Shown one piece after another: positions 6,380 to 13,524 of a stretch of 15,803 bases of DNA (position 1 is its first letter; the number at the start of each line of letters is the position of its first letter). Below the pieces are notes generated by a model. That model saw only the letters and a program-made list of their open reading frames with translations, was not told the DNA's origin and ran no database searches. Both the position numbers and the translations under genes were made by a program. The stretch is taken from contig NZ_CALKTQ010000239.1 of the NCBI RefSeq assembly GCF_937997465.1, positions 1-15,803 of the forward strand, given 5' to 3'. This DNA comes from an uncultured Campylobacter sp. Lineage in GTDB: Bacteria > Campylobacterota > Campylobacteria > Campylobacterales > Campylobacteraceae.

Positions 6380-7503
6380 AAAAATTAGCCGTTTTTCTCT
6401 ACTCGATGGGGCCGGGCGGCGCGGAGCGCGTGGTCTCAAATTTACTCCCCGCTCTGTGCGAAAAATACGAAGTTCATCTCGTTTTAATGAGCGAGGTCGT
6501 AGTCTACGAGATACCAAGCGCAGTTAAAATTCACTTTCTCGAGCGCTCGGACCCCTATGAAAGCGGCGTAAAAAAGCTTTTTCGCCTTGCTTTTGCGCTA
6601 CCCTCTTTAGCTCTAAAATACAAAAAACTTTGCGAAATTTTGGGTATCGATGCACATTTTGTTTTGATGAACCGCCCTTGCTACGCGGCTTTAGCGGCTA
6701 AAATTTTAGGCCTAAAAGGACGGATGGTGATAAGCGAGCGCAGCTGTCCGTCGGTCATCTATAAAAGCGGGCTTAGCGGCCTTGCTAATAGAATTTTAGT
6801 TAAGGCGCTCTATCCTAGAGCCGATCTTATACTTGCTAACGCACAGGGAAATGCCGATGATCTAGTGAGAAATTTCGGCTGCGAAGCCGCAAAAACTAAG
6901 GTGCTATATAACGCGGTCGATTTGGCGGCGATAACAACTCTTGCCGATGAGCCGCTAGAGGATAAATTTAAGCCCTTTTTTCTAAACATCGGGCGGCTTG
7001 ATAGCGGTAAAAATCAAGCCATGCTAATAAAAATAATCGCAAATTTAAACGATGAGCGTGCGACTCTTGGAATTTTAGGCAAGGGGCCTTTGCAAGGCGA
7101 GCTTCAAAATTTGATCGACGAGCTTGGCGTAAGCTCGCGCGTAAAGCTACTAGGCACGGACAAAAATCCGTTTAAATTTATCAAAAACTCCGAGTGTTTC
7201 CTTTGCGCTTCGCGGTTTGAGGGCTTTTCAAACGTGCTTTTGGAGGCGCTTGCTTGCGAGAGATTTATCATCTCTACCGATCACAAAAGCGGCGCTAGAG
7301 AGCTTCTTGGCGACGATGAGTACGGCATTTTAACTCCCGTTGATGACGAAAAAGCGATGGAGGCGGCGATGAGGCGAGCGCTTGAGGATGAAAATTTGAG
7401 GCAAGATTATGAAAAAAGAGCTTATGGCCGCGTAGCAAAATTTGATAAAAACGCCGTCGCGGCGCAGCTCATAGGATATTTAGAGGGTGAAAATGGCGAG
7501 TAA
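6376..7503 (+). CDS. pglJ: PglJ, second GalNAc transferase of the N-glycan (GT4)
   Basis: This 375-residue GT-B glycosyltransferase adds the second alpha-1,4-GalNAc to the undecaprenyl-linked diNAcBac-GalNAc acceptor, by homology to C. jejuni PglJ (365 aa). Matching landmarks are SMGPGGAERVV (10-20), YEVHLVLM (31-38), LALKYKKLCEILGID (78-92), the NRP-YAAL region (99-106), KVLYNAVDL (175-183), NIGRLDSGKN (204-213), FEGFSNVLLE with the EX7E pair Glu282/Glu290, and a DHKSGARELLGDDE stretch near residue 310. An in-frame ATG lies 27 bases upstream at 6349, inside pglI. I chose 6376 because it gives the family N-terminus and the usual ATGA overlap with the pglI stop. The end overlaps pglB by 11 bases. 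Confidence 0.86.
   Translation: MKKLAVFLYSMGPGGAERVVSNLLPALCEKYEVHLVLMSEVVVYEIPSAVKIHFLERSDPYESGVKKLFRLAFALPSLALKYKKLCEILGIDAHFVLMNRPCYAALAAKILGLKGRMVISERSCPSVIYKSGLSGLANRILVKALYPRADLILANAQGNADDLVRNFGCEAAKTKVLYNAVDLAAITTLADEPLEDKFKPFFLNIGRLDSGKNQAMLIKIIANLNDERATLGILGKGPLQGELQNLIDELGVSSRVKLLGTDKNPFKFIKNSECFLCASRFEGFSNVLLEALACERFIISTDHKSGARELLGDDEYGILTPVDDEKAMEAAMRRALEDENLRQDYEKRAYGRVAKFDKNAVAAQLIGYLEGENGE
7483..7487 (+). promoter_or_regulatory. Ribosome-binding site deciding the pglB start
   Basis: GAGGG at 7483-7487 lies five bases before the ATG at 7493. The possible GTG start at 7487 would use the last base of this site and so would have no proper Shine-Dalgarno sequence. This supports ATG 7493 as the pglB start. 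Confidence 0.6.
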
Positions 7504-9853
7504 AATTTCGGGACTCTTAGATAAATTTAAATTTTCAAAACAGACTTTCTTTTTGATGCTTGCGGCGTTTATTTTTAGCGTGGTTTGCAGGCTGTACTGG
7601 GTGTACTGGGCGGGCGAATATCAGCACTTTTTCTGGAACGATCAGCTTATGATCAGCACGAACGACGGCTACGCCTTTGCCGAGGGCGCGCGCGACATGA
7701 TAGCGGGCTTTCATCAGCCAAACGACCTTAGCTACTACGGCCGTTCGATGCCCACACTTACGTATTTTTTGTATCAAATTTTGCCTTTTAGCTTCGAGAG
7801 TATTTTGCTTTATATGAGCGTATTTTTTAGCTCTCTTATCGTTATTCCAGTGATTTTGATAGCCAAAGAGTACGAGATGCCTGGCATGGGCTTTGCGGCG
7901 GCCTTGCTAGCTAGTATCGCAAACAGCTACTACAACCGCACGATGGCCGGCTACTACGACACCGACATGCTCACGATCGTTCTGCCCGCGTTTAGCGTCT
8001 GGGTGATGATACGCCTCGCGCAGAAAAAGAACGTAAACGATCTCATTTTTATCCCGATTTTTATCCTGATAAACGACTGGTGGTATCCGAGCTCTTACTC
8101 GCTAAATTTTGCCATGCTGGGCGCATTTTTGCTCTATACTTTGATTTTTGATAGAAAAAACGCGCTAAATTACGAGGCGGCTATTTTGATGATAGTTGCA
8201 CTTACGTATATCGATTTTTACGCTAAAAGCGCGCTTGTCGTCGCGCTTTATCTAGCGATGAGATTTCGTCCGCAGATCTGGGACAGGCGCGTAGTAGCCG
8301 CGTGCCTAGCTCTGGCCGTAGGTTTGCTTGGCTTTAGCGGTGGGCTAAATCAAATTTTATTTCAGCTTAAATTTTACATATTTCGCGGGGTTTCTGAGAG
8401 TAGCGAGCCGGTTTTTCATTTTTATAACGTAAATAAAACGATAATGGAAATGAGTGATTATTCGTTTGAGTTCGAGTCGATAAACGCTTTTGCTAAGCGT
8501 ATCAGCGGGCATATCGTCACATTTGCCTTGTCGCTCGTTGGAGTCGCGGCGCTGTGCGTTAAATTTCGCTCCTTTTTGCTCGCGCTTCCGATGCTGCTAC
8601 TTGGGTTTTTGGCGCTAAAAGGCGGGCTTAGATTTACGATCTACTCCGTACCCGTGATGGCGATAGGATTTGGATATTTTGCGGCGCTTTGCGTGAGTTT
8701 TTTCAAAAAAGATAAAATTTTAGACAAATTTTGTACCGTTTGTTTAGCGGCGTTTTTTGCGTTTTTCTTTTTGTATTTTGATAAATATTACAGTCTTTTG
8801 CACGGCAAATCTCCTGTTTTTGCGCCAAATTTTGACGGTGAGGCGAGCTTTGGCGTATATCTAGCCACGTTTGCGGCGGCGACGCTTATTTGTGGGGCGG
8901 CTTATTTTATGGTCTCAGGCCTAAGCTCGCTCAAAAAACACGCGCTTTTAGAAAAAATTTGCATCTTTTGTATCGCTGCGATATCCTTGATGCCGTGCCT
9001 TGAGCACATTTACGGCTACAAAGTCGGCACCGTTTTTGCCAAAAGCGAGGTCGAGAGCCTAGATAAACTGCACAAAATCGCGGGGCGCGAAGACTACGTG
9101 CTGGCGTGGTGGGACTACGGCTATCCGATCCGCTACTACGCAGACGTCAAGACCCTCATCGACGGCGGCAAGCACCTGGGCAGGGATAACTTCGCCGTGA
9201 GTTTCGCACTAGCTAGCAACCAGCGCATGTCGGCAAATATGGCGCGCCTAGAGGTTGAGTACACCGAGCGAAATTTCAGCGAGAGATTCGGGTTAAATTT
9301 GAACCAAATGATGAAAGACTACAACGCCACGAGCGTAAATTCGTTTTTGTATTCGCTAAATAGCAAGGATTTCCGTCCGCCGCAAAAAACGCGCGAGATT
9401 TATTATTATCTGCCTGACTCCATGATCGATATCTTTAGCGCCGTTTTGCGCTTTTCAAACCTCGATCTAAACAGCGGCGAGGAGTATGGAGCGATATTTT
9501 ATCCGGGCAAACCTTACTCGGTGGACGGCGATACGATAAATATCGGCGGAGGGTTTAGCGTATCTGGCGACGCGTCAAAAGTCTATATCGGCGAGCGCGA
9601 AATATCCGTAAATACGTACTTTGAAACAAGCTACGACGAAAAGGATAAGCTGGTCGTCAAAAAGCACGAGATGGACGCGGACGGTAAAATTTATCTCATT
9701 TTTATGAAGGATTACAGGCGGTTTTTGGTGCTTGACGAAGCGGTGCTAAACTCGGCCTATATACAGCTTTTCGTGCTCGAAAACTACGACAAAGATCTCT
9801 TTGAGCCGGTCGTTTTAAACGGCGCGGTTAAAATTTATAGGTTGCTAAGATGA
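7493..9853 (+). CDS. pglB: PglB, oligosaccharyltransferase (STT3 family), enlarged
   Basis: This 786-residue inner-membrane enzyme transfers the lipid-linked glycan to Asn of D/E-X-N-X-S/T sequons in the periplasm. The N-terminal half is a multi-helix membrane domain. Numbering from ATG 7493, it contains the first acidic motif STNDGYAFAEGARD (Asp58), YYDTDML (155-161), and VNKTIMEM with Glu319 at the site of the loop glutamate. LRFTIYSVPVMAIGFG (379-394) follows, with the conserved arginine. The periplasmic domain begins near residue 510 and has WWDYG at 539-543 and DGGK at 557-560. C. jejuni PglB has about 713 residues. The extra length is one insertion at about 400-485 carrying two additional hydrophobic segments. 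A sequon DYNAT (609-613) lies at the place of DYNQS in C. jejuni PglB. It overlaps pglJ by 11 bases. All recognisable catalytic motifs are intact. Confidence 0.95.
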   Translation: MASKISGLLDKFKFSKQTFFLMLAAFIFSVVCRLYWVYWAGEYQHFFWNDQLMISTNDGYAFAEGARDMIAGFHQPNDLSYYGRSMPTLTYFLYQILPFSFESILLYMSVFFSSLIVIPVILIAKEYEMPGMGFAAALLASIANSYYNRTMAGYYDTDMLTIVLPAFSVWVMIRLAQKKNVNDLIFIPIFILINDWWYPSSYSLNFAMLGAFLLYTLIFDRKNALNYEAAILMIVALTYIDFYAKSALVVALYLAMRFRPQIWDRRVVAACLALAVGLLGFSGGLNQILFQLKFYIFRGVSESSEPVFHFYNVNKTIMEMSDYSFEFESINAFAKRISGHIVTFALSLVGVAALCVKFRSFLLALPMLLLGFLALKGGLRFTIYSVPVMAIGFGYFAALCVSFFKKDKILDKFCTVCLAAFFAFFFLYFDKYYSLLHGKSPVFAPNFDGEASFGVYLATFAAATLICGAAYFMVSGLSSLKKHALLEKICIFCIAAISLMPCLEHIYGYKVGTVFAKSEVESLDKLHKIAGREDYVLAWWDYGYPIRYYADVKTLIDGGKHLGRDNFAVSFALASNQRMSANMARLEVEYTERNFSERFGLNLNQMMKDYNATSVNSFLYSLNSKDFRPPQKTREIYYYLPDSMIDIFSAVLRFSNLDLNSGEEYGAIFYPGKPYSVDGDTINIGGGFSVSGDASKVYIGEREISVNTYFETSYDEKDKLVVKKHEMDADGKIYLIFMKDYRRFLVLDEAVLNSAYIQLFVLENYDKDLFEPVVLNGAVKIYRLLR

Positions 9854-9883
9854 GGGCGCAAAATTTAAAGGATATTTTTTAAA

Positions 9884-11011
9884 ATGGCTAAATTTGGATT
9901 TTTGAGTCACGCCGATATGAGCATTTACTTTTTCCGCGCGCCGATCATGCGCGAGCTAAAGCGGCTCGGGCATGAGGTGTTTGCTATCGCGCCAAAGGGC
10001 GACTACACGGATAGGCTAAAAAGCGAGTTTAACTGCGTGACGTACGAGCTTGACCGCGCGAGCTTAAATCCTCTAACCGTGCTTGAAAACTCAAAAAAGC
10101 TCGCCGAGATTTTACGCGGGTTAAATTTGGATCTGCTGCAAACCTCGGCGCACAAGTCAAACGTATTTGGCACCTTTGCGGCTAAAAAAGTGGGCATAAA
10201 GCGCGTGATAAATTTGGTCGAGGGGCTTGGCAGCTTTTATATCGATAACGACTTAAAAACCCGTCTAGTACGTGCTGCGATCGAGACGCTTTATAAAAAA
10301 GCGCTAAATATGAGCGACGGCTGCGTGTTCGTAAACGAGGCCGATCCGGCGTATTTTTTGAGCCGCGGTTTGATAGCCGAGGAGAAAATTTTTAAGATAA
10401 AAAGTGTGGGCGTGGATACACTCAAATTTGACGAAAACAGCGTGTCGGCCGCAAATTTGGGCGAGGATCTGCGCGGCAAAAAGATAGTGCTGATGATAGC
10501 GCGCGCGATGTGGCACAAGGGCGTGCGAGAGTTTTACGAGGCGGCAGAGCTTTTGCGCGGGCGCGAGGACTGCGCGTTTGTATTTGCGGGCGAAGGATTT
10601 GAAGGGAACAAAAGCACGGCAGACGTGAAGTTTTTAAAGGGCGGCGCCGTGCGGTATCTGGGCGCTAGAGACGACGTGCCAGAGCTTTTAAAGACTAGCT
10701 ATCTGCTTGCGCTTCCAAGCTACAAAGAGGGCTTTCCGCGCACGGTTTTAGAGGCGATGAGTATGGGTAGGCCAGTCGTAGCTAGCGATGTGGCAGGATG
10801 TAACGAGGCCGTGACGAATGGCTTTAACGGCCTGCTTTGCGAGGTAAAAAGCTCCGCCGACCTAGCCGCAAAGATAGAAATTTTACTAAACGACGAAAAT
10901 TTGGCCTCGCAAATGGGCCGAAACGGACGGGAGCTCGCCCTGCGCGAGTTTGACGAGCGAGCGGTCGCGCGAAAATATATAGAAATTTATAGGAAATTTA
11001 TCGATGTATAG
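9884..11011 (+). CDS. pglA: PglA, first GalNAc transferase of the N-glycan (GT4)
   Basis: This 375-residue GT-B enzyme adds alpha-1,3-GalNAc to undecaprenyl-PP-diNAcBac, by close similarity to C. jejuni PglA (376 aa). Diagnostic stretches are FGFLSHADMSIYFFR (4-18), RASLNPLTVL (58-67), SAHKSNVFG (88-96), LVEGLGSFYID (111-121), MIARAMWHKGVREFYE (204-219), YLGARDDV (258-265), and PSYKEGFPRTVLEA (278-291) with the EX7E pair Glu282/Glu290. It starts 30 bases after pglB, with AAAGGA at 9868-9873 as the ribosome site. This is the only real gap between pglH and pglD. The last eight bases overlap pglC. The donor is UDP-GalNAc, which in C. jejuni is made by Gne; no gne gene is in this window. Confidence 0.9.
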   Translation: MAKFGFLSHADMSIYFFRAPIMRELKRLGHEVFAIAPKGDYTDRLKSEFNCVTYELDRASLNPLTVLENSKKLAEILRGLNLDLLQTSAHKSNVFGTFAAKKVGIKRVINLVEGLGSFYIDNDLKTRLVRAAIETLYKKALNMSDGCVFVNEADPAYFLSRGLIAEEKIFKIKSVGVDTLKFDENSVSAANLGEDLRGKKIVLMIARAMWHKGVREFYEAAELLRGREDCAFVFAGEGFEGNKSTADVKFLKGGAVRYLGARDDVPELLKTSYLLALPSYKEGFPRTVLEAMSMGRPVVASDVAGCNEAVTNGFNGLLCEVKSSADLAAKIEILLNDENLASQMGRNGRELALREFDERAVARKYIEIYRKFIDV

Positions 11012-11609
11012 AGCGTTTTTTAAGAGATTACTGGATATTTGCGGTGCGATTTTTTTAATCGTACTGACGCTGCCGATTATGGCGGTTGTTGCAGTTTTGA
11101 TATATTTTAAGGTTAGCAAGGGCGTCATTTTTACGCAGGCGCGCCCGGGTTTGCACGCTAAAATTTTTAAAATTTACAAATTTAAAACGATGAGCGACGA
11201 GCGCGGTGCGGACGGCGAACTGCTGCCCGACGAGCTGCGCCTAAGCGGCGTCGGCAAGACCATCCGAAGCCTGAGCCTTGATGAGTTGCCGCAGCTTTTT
11301 AACGTGCTAAAAGGCGATATGAGCTTCATCGGGCCGCGTCCGCTTTTGGTTGAGTACCTGCCTCTTTACGACGCCGAGCAGGCAACCCGCCATGACGTGA
11401 GACCGGGTATCACGGGACTAGCGCAGGTAAACGGCCGCAACGCGATCAGCTGGGCGGAGAAGTTTAAATTTGACGCGAGATACGTCCGCGAGCTTAGCTT
11501 TACGCTGGACGTGAAAATCGCGATTTTAACGGTGCAAAAGGTGTTAAAACGAAGCGGTGTAAGTAAAGAAGGCATGGCCACGACGGAGAAATTTAATGGC
11601 CGCAACTAA
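11004..11609 (+). CDS. pglC: PglC, phosphoglycosyl transferase starting the N-glycan
   Basis: This 201-residue monotopic membrane enzyme moves phospho-diNAcBac from UDP-diNAcBac to undecaprenyl phosphate, the first membrane step of the pathway. Residues about 12-38 form the N-terminal re-entrant hydrophobic segment. VIFTQARPGLHAKIFKIYKF (41-60) and KTMSDERG (61-68) follow, then RSLSLDELPQLFN (88-100) with the catalytic Asp93-Glu94 pair and Arg88, GDMSFIGPRPLL (104-115), RPGITG (133-138), and the C-terminal KRSGVSKEG (182-190) and TTEKFNG (193-199). The length and the position of the DE pair equal those of the C. jejuni enzyme. The residue before the helix-breaking Pro24 is Leu, where C. jejuni has Ser. 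The start overlaps the pglA stop by 8 bases and the end overlaps pglD by 14. Confidence 0.95.
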   Translation: MYRAFFKRLLDICGAIFLIVLTLPIMAVVAVLIYFKVSKGVIFTQARPGLHAKIFKIYKFKTMSDERGADGELLPDELRLSGVGKTIRSLSLDELPQLFNVLKGDMSFIGPRPLLVEYLPLYDAEQATRHDVRPGITGLAQVNGRNAISWAEKFKFDARYVRELSFTLDVKIAILTVQKVLKRSGVSKEGMATTEKFNGRN

Positions 11610-12201
11610 AATTTACGTTTACGGCTTTAGCGGACACGGAGCCGTCGTCGCGGACGTAGCAAGAGCCTGCGGATACGGCGAGGTCGTGTTTTTAGACGAT
11701 GCCAAATTTGACGGCAAAAACGTGCTCAAATTTGACCCGAGCTTAGAAAAAGCGGACGTGATCGTAGCTATCGGAGATAATAAAATCAGGCGCATCCTGC
11801 AAGAAAGAGTAAAAAACGCGGGCTTTGTCATAGTAAATTTGATCCATCCAAGCGCGGTAGTAAGCGCTAGCGCGCAAATAGGCGAGGGCGCGGTCGTGAT
11901 GCCAAATGCCGTCATAAACGCGCGCGCTGTAATAGGCGAGGGTGCGATAATAAACACTGGCGCGATCATCGAGCATGACTGCGAGATCGGCGATTTTGCC
12001 CACGTTAGCCCAAACGCGGCGTTAGCGGGCGGCGTGATCGTTGGTGCAAATACCCACGTAGGCATAGGATCTTGCGCAGTGCAGTGCATAAAAATCGGTG
12101 CAAACTGTATCATCGGAGCGGGCAGCGTCGTAGTACGAGATATCGCAGACGGTAGCGTCGCCTACGGTAATCCCGCTAAAGTTAGGCGAAATTTGAGCTA
12201 A
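11596..12201 (+). CDS. pglD: PglD, UDP-sugar N-acetyltransferase
   Basis: This 201-residue cytoplasmic enzyme acetylates the 4-amino group of the UDP-4-amino sugar made by PglE, using acetyl-CoA, to give UDP-diNAcBac. Residues 1-80 form the N-terminal nucleotide-sugar domain, with IYVYGFSGHG at 6-15 and VAIGDNKIRR at 57-66. From about residue 85 to 195 hexapeptide repeats form a left-handed beta helix that makes trimers in this family (IGEGAVVMPNAVINARAVIG and later repeats). The catalytic base is His127 in IIEHDCEIGDF, matching His125 of C. jejuni PglD. The C-terminal YGNPAKV (175-181) is the usual acetyl-CoA-side ending. It overlaps pglC by 14 bases, which suggests tight coupling. It is the last gene before the 234-bp gap. 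Confidence 0.93.
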   Translation: MAATKIYVYGFSGHGAVVADVARACGYGEVVFLDDAKFDGKNVLKFDPSLEKADVIVAIGDNKIRRILQERVKNAGFVIVNLIHPSAVVSASAQIGEGAVVMPNAVINARAVIGEGAIINTGAIIEHDCEIGDFAHVSPNAALAGGVIVGANTHVGIGSCAVQCIKIGANCIIGAGSVVVRDIADGSVAYGNPAKVRRNLS

Positions 12202-12203
12202 AT

Positions 12204-12383
12204 TTGAGAGCCAAAATATCGCTCGTCAAATTTACGTCCGTAGCGACAAAAGTCGGCACAGGCAAAATATATAAATATCATTTGCTGCGTCAAATTTGCA
12301 GTTCCAAAATACATTTTGACGCAAAATTTAACAAAATCCCCATTTTCTACGGCCTAAAAGCAAATTTAAACGAGTTTTTATAA
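12204..12383 (+). CDS. Doubtful 59-codon basic ORF in the pglD-pglE gap
   Basis: From TTG at 12204 the frame stays open for 59 codons to TAA at 12381-12383. The predicted peptide is lysine-rich, has no membrane segment or known domain, and ends EFL. There is no convincing ribosome-binding site: the upstream bases are GAGCTAAA. In C. jejuni a small membrane-protein gene (wlaJ) lies at this place, but this peptide does not look like a membrane protein. It is more likely a chance open frame or a remnant than a working gene. Confidence 0.15.
   Translation: MRAKISLVKFTSVATKVGTGKIYKYHLLRQICSSKIHFDAKFNKIPIFYGLKANLNEFL
12286..12323. repeat. 9-bp inverted repeat in the pglD-pglE gap
   Basis: TGCGTCAAA at 12286-12294 is a perfect inverted match to TTTGACGCA at 12315-12323, with a 20-base spacer. 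A related CGTCAAATTTA occurs at about 12223. No T-tract follows the right arm, so it is not a classical intrinsic terminator. It may be a regulator site or part of a dispersed intergenic element. Confidence 0.35.
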
Positions 12384-12394
12384 AAATATTTAGA

Positions 12395-12410
12395 TTTTAA
12401 GTGCTACAAT
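12395..12410 (+). promoter_or_regulatory. Sigma-70-type promoter for pglE-pglF-pglG
   Basis: TTTTAAGTGCTACAAT fits the Campylobacter housekeeping promoter pattern: an extended TTTAAGT upstream element followed by a -10 hexamer (TACAAT, 12405-12410). The region before it is T/A-rich, as is usual where no clear -35 box exists. Transcription would start near 12416-12418, giving a leader of about 20 bases with AAGGAA at 12425-12430 before the pglE ATG. This would let pglE-F-G be transcribed apart from pglH-D. Confidence 0.65.
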
Positions 12411-12435
12411 GCGTAAATTTATTTAAGGAATAATA

Positions 12436-13524
12436 ATGCAAAGAATTTTCCTAAGTCCGCCGCACATGAGCGGCAAAGAGCAAGAGTACATAAACGAGGT
12501 CTTTAAGAGCAACTACATCGCGCCGCTTGGCGAATACGTGAATAAATTTGAAGCAAGCGTCTCAAGCTACGCGGGCGCGCCCGATGCGCTGGCGCTAAAT
12601 TCCGGCACGTCGGCGATCCACTTGGCGCTAAGAGTGCTAGGTATCGGCGCGGGAGACGTGGTGTTAGCCTCTACGTTTACCTTTATGGCGTCCGTCAGCC
12701 CGATACTTTATCAAGGCGCGACGCCCGTTTTTGTCGATAGCGACGAAAGCTGGAATCTAAGCCCCGAGCTGCTAAAAAAGGCGATCGCAAACTCGCCTAA
12801 AAAGCCAAAAGCGCTCGTCGTCACGCACCTTTACGGTCAGGCGGCAAAGATGAAAGAGATCTGCGAGATATGCGAACAAGAAAACATCGCCGTGGTCGAG
12901 GACGCGGCCGAGGCGCTGGGCGGCTTTTATAACGGCAAGGCGCTGGGTACGTTCGGACGACTGGGCGCATATAGCTTTAACGGCAACAAAATCATCACCA
13001 CAAGCGGCGGCGGCATGCTAGTGGGCGAAAGAGAGCTCGTCGAGAAGGCGAGATTTTACAGCACGCAAGCTAGGGAGCCCTTTTTGCACTACGAGCACAA
13101 AGACTACGGCTACAACTACCGCCTAAGCAACGTCCTTGGCGCGATAGGAACGGCGCAGATGGAGGTGCTCGAGCAGCGCGTTATAAAAAAACGAGAAATT
13201 TTTGAAAAATATCAAAAAGAGCTTCCTGAGCTTGAGTTTATGCCAGAGATTGCAAATTCTCGCGGCAACCGTTGGCTAACGACCGCGCTATTTAAAGAAA
13301 AAGGTGCGCATCTGCGCGTGATATACGCACTAGCTAAAGAAAACATAGAAAGCCGTCCTCTTTGGAAGCCGATGCATATGCAGCCGGTGTTTGAAGGGGC
13401 GCTAGCGTTTACGGACGGGACTAGCGAGGAGATGTTTGCGCGCGGTATCTGCCTGCCTAGCGGCACGGCGATGGGGGACGAGGAGTTCGCGCGAGTGGTA
13501 AAAATCGTAAAGGAAAATTTATAA
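12436..13524 (+). CDS. pglE: PglE, PLP-dependent UDP-4-keto-sugar aminotransferase
   Basis: This 362-residue cytoplasmic aminotransferase of the DegT/DnrJ/EryC1 family turns the UDP-4-keto-6-deoxy-GlcNAc made by PglF into the 4-amino sugar, using glutamate and pyridoxal phosphate. Landmarks are FLSPPHMSGKEQEYI (5-19), SNYIAPLGEYV (25-35), ALNSGTSAIHLALR (53-66), VEDAAEALGGFY (154-165) with the PLP-ring aspartate, and SFNGNKIITTSGGGML (180-195) with the Schiff-base Lys185. HYEHKDYGYNYRLSN and RPLWKPMHMQ match the substrate-binding regions of C. jejuni PglE. It is about 24 residues shorter than that protein, mostly because a variable stretch before RPLW is shorter by about 21. ATG at 12436 has AAGGAA five bases upstream. 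pglF starts directly after its stop. Confidence 0.93.
   Translation: MQRIFLSPPHMSGKEQEYINEVFKSNYIAPLGEYVNKFEASVSSYAGAPDALALNSGTSAIHLALRVLGIGAGDVVLASTFTFMASVSPILYQGATPVFVDSDESWNLSPELLKKAIANSPKKPKALVVTHLYGQAAKMKEICEICEQENIAVVEDAAEALGGFYNGKALGTFGRLGAYSFNGNKIITTSGGGMLVGERELVEKARFYSTQAREPFLHYEHKDYGYNYRLSNVLGAIGTAQMEVLEQRVIKKREIFEKYQKELPELEFMPEIANSRGNRWLTTALFKEKGAHLRVIYALAKENIESRPLWKPMHMQPVFEGALAFTDGTSEEMFARGICLPSGTAMGDEEFARVVKIVKENL

Noticed and set aside
7487..7492. GTG start two codons before the pglB ATG
   Set aside because: It would use the last base of the GAGGG ribosome site; ATG 7493 has correct spacing.
11619..12113. 164-codon open frame on the minus strand
   Set aside because: It lies opposite pglD. 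Its Ala/Thr/Pro-rich composition is what the hexapeptide repeats give when read backwards.
12286..12345. Inverted repeat as an intrinsic terminator after pglD
   Set aside because: The loop is 20 bases and no T-tract follows the right arm, so it does not fit a terminator.
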